The position numbers and the translations under genes were made by a program. Below the pieces are notes generated by a model. That model saw nothing but the letters and a program-made list of their open reading frames with translations, was not told the DNA's origin and did no database searches. Shown piece by piece: positions 52,954 to 54,372 of a DNA stretch of 54,372 bases. Positions within the stretch are counted from its first letter, which is position 1, and each line of letters opens with the position of its first letter. Source of the DNA: Prevotella sp. Lineage in GTDB: Bacteria; Bacteroidota; Bacteroidia; Bacteroidales; Bacteroidaceae. The DNA is taken from assembly GCA_017455845.1 (NCBI GenBank), contig JAFSYY010000049.1:1-54372 (forward strand), in the 5' to 3' direction.

Positions 52954-54372
52954 ATGAGCGAACAACAAGAGAAAAGGATTAACCCGTTTTTCCTGCCATA
53001 CGGCACGCCCCATGACACGCCACCTTTCGACCGTATTCGTCTGGAGGACTATGAGGAAGCCTTCATGGAAGGCATCCGTCGTGACAACGAACAGGTAGAC
53101 AAGACCATCAACAACCCGGCCAAGCCCACGTTCGACAACACTATTATAAATAAGGATGACGATACTGAGGGCTACTACGACCTGCTCGACCGAGTGTCTA
53201 CCGTGTTCTTTAATCTGCTGTCGGCAGAGACCAACGACGAGATGGATGCCTTGGCACAGAAGATGCAGCCCATCCTCACGCAGCATGCCAACGACGTGCG
53301 CCTGAACGAGAAACTCTTTGAGCGTGTGAGGTATGTGCATCGTCATCACCGTAAGTTGACACCAGAGGAAAAAATGCTGCTCGACAACTGCTACGACGGC
53401 TTTGTGCGTAGCGGAGCCCTGCTCGACAAGGCCGGCAAGGACCGTCTGCGCCAGTTGACGGAGGAGGCCAGCATCCTGTCGCTGCAGTTCTCGCAGAACC
53501 TGCTCAAGGAAAACAAAGCCTATACCCTGCACATCACCGACGCGGCACAACTCGACGGGCTGCCCCAGACGGCTATAGAGGCGGCGGCCGAAGAAGCCCG
53601 GCAAAGGGAGATGGACGGCTGGCTGTTTACCCTCGACTTCCCCTCGTACTCGCCGTTTATGACCTATAGCACCCAGCGCGAACTGCGCCGAGAGATGTAT
53701 ATGGCCAAGAATACGGAGTGCATCCACGACAATGAGAACAATAACCTTGAGATATGCAAACGCCTCATCAACCTGCGCCGCGAGATAGCACAGTTGCTGG
53801 GCTTCAAGACCTATGCCGACTATGTGTTGAAAAACCGCATGGCCGGCAATGTGAGGAGCGTATACAAGTTGCTCAACGACCTCATCAAGGCCTATAAGCC
53901 TGCGGCAAAGAAGGAAATGTTGGATGTTGAACCTTGGGACATGGCCTTCTACTCCCACAAACTGAAACTCAAGAAATACAACATCGATGCTGAGATGCTG
54001 AGGCCTTACTTCCAGTTGGAAAAGGTTATTGACGGAGTCTTCGGATTGGCCAACCGTCTCTATGGCATCACGTTCAAGGAAAACAAGGACATACCCGTCT
54101 ATCATCCCGACGTGAAGGCCTACGAGGTCTTTGACCGCGACGGTAGTTATCTGGCGGTCTTCTATGCCGACTTCCACCCGCGTAAAGGCAAGCAGGGCGG
54201 GGCATGGATGACGCAGTACCAGAGCCAGTGCATCGACAAGAAAGGCGAGAACGTGCGACCGCATGTCTCCGTGGTGATGAACCTCACAAAGCCAACGCCC
54301 GAGAAGCCTGCCCTGCTGACGCTGGGTGAGGTGGAGACCTTCCTCCATGAGTTCGGCCACTCGCTCCACGGC
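52954..54372 (+). CDS. dcp: M3-family zinc metallopeptidase (peptidyl-dipeptidase Dcp-like), 3' end outside window
   Basis: The ATG at 52954 starts MSEQQEKRINPFFLPYGTPH, and 473 residues lie inside the window. The family pattern is clear: PFDRIRLEDYEEAFMEGI, NTIINKDDD (in place of the usual E-x-S), LTEEASILSLQFSQNLL, LLGFKTYADYVLKNRMA, AYEVFDRDGSYLAVFYADFHPRKGK and GAWM. The zinc motif HEFGHSLHG appears at the right edge (from about 54349). No signal peptide is seen, so it is probably cytoplasmic and hydrolyses oligopeptides into dipeptides. It follows the M16 gene by 34 bp, suggesting a peptide-degrading pair. Confidence 0.93.
   Translation, partial: MSEQQEKRINPFFLPYGTPHDTPPFDRIRLEDYEEAFMEGIRRDNEQVDKTINNPAKPTFDNTIINKDDDTEGYYDLLDRVSTVFFNLLSAETNDEMDALAQKMQPILTQHANDVRLNEKLFERVRYVHRHHRKLTPEEKMLLDNCYDGFVRSGALLDKAGKDRLRQLTEEASILSLQFSQNLLKENKAYTLHITDAAQLDGLPQTAIEAAAEEARQREMDGWLFTLDFPSYSPFMTYSTQRELRREMYMAKNTECIHDNENNNLEICKRLINLRREIAQLLGFKTYADYVLKNRMAGNVRSVYKLLNDLIKAYKPAAKKEMLDVEPWDMAFYSHKLKLKKYNIDAEMLRPYFQLEKVIDGVFGLANRLYGITFKENKDIPVYHPDVKAYEVFDRDGSYLAVFYADFHPRKGKQGGAWMTQYQSQCIDKKGENVRPHVSVVMNLTKPTPEKPALLTLGEVETFLHEFGHSLHG

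Overview
The window looks like a chromosomal piece of a gut or rumen Bacteroidales, most likely Prevotellaceae (Prevotella/Segatella-like). The reasons are: Bacteroidetes promoters of the TTTG-N19/20-TAnnTTTG type before many genes; a PorD-type (DUF4835) type IX secretion gene beside recN; a DUF4954 protein; lipoproteins with C-G-D-D-D-D starts; many multidomain glycan-degrading enzymes with signal peptides; and secreted proteins ending in a short 'L-x-G-R-R-V ... K-G-x-Y-I-x-N-G-K-K' tail. No rRNA, tRNA, phage, IS or CRISPR was recognised.

Layout. 1-1376 is a partial AAA-ATPase/PD-(D/E)XK gene. 1780-8238 holds two exported surface-type proteins with a 63-aa peptide gene between them. 8403-24246 is one tightly packed forward gene set for decorated plant glycan, probably highly substituted (arabino)xylan: GH43, CE1-like esterase, GH97, GH31 with PA14 (split by a frameshift), GH43-CBM6-esterase, GH97-GH43-CBM6, and CE6-CE1 esterase. 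No SusC/SusD pair or endoxylanase lies inside the window. 24247-34184 is an accessory region with long structured leaders, a MITE-like palindrome, a PD-(D/E)XK Rpn-type gene, and three exported proteins with the common tail, each followed by a small MKK...WDDE peptide gene. 34570-54372 is mostly housekeeping: frr, a YD-repeat-like lipoprotein, rsgA, a TrmH-family methyltransferase, an MBL-fold hydrolase, a secreted subtilisin-like protease, mgtC-like, a degenerate protease-TPR protein, recN, porD, DUF4954, an M16 lipoprotein peptidase and a 3'-truncated M3 peptidase.

Three threads run through the window. First, short tandem arrays with a unit of 7 bp (sometimes 8 bp), each with its own unit sequence, occur between genes, across stop codons and inside coding regions, usually without breaking the frame. 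In the GH31 gene the array leaves the gene out of frame in such a way that one added or two lost units would restore an 814-aa enzyme, so it is a candidate copy-number switch. Second, four small acidic peptides (53-63 aa) sharing MKKxYxxP at the start and (L/V)SR...WDDE(D/E) at the end each sit directly downstream of a large exported protein with the conserved C-terminal module and tail; this pairing is the strongest candidate for an undescribed system. Third, intergenic DNA carries phased dyad arrays with 11-bp and 22-bp periods, and two long leaders with strong internal complementarity, one having mutually exclusive pairings near a T-run.

All assignments come from reading motifs and translations; no database search or folding program was run.
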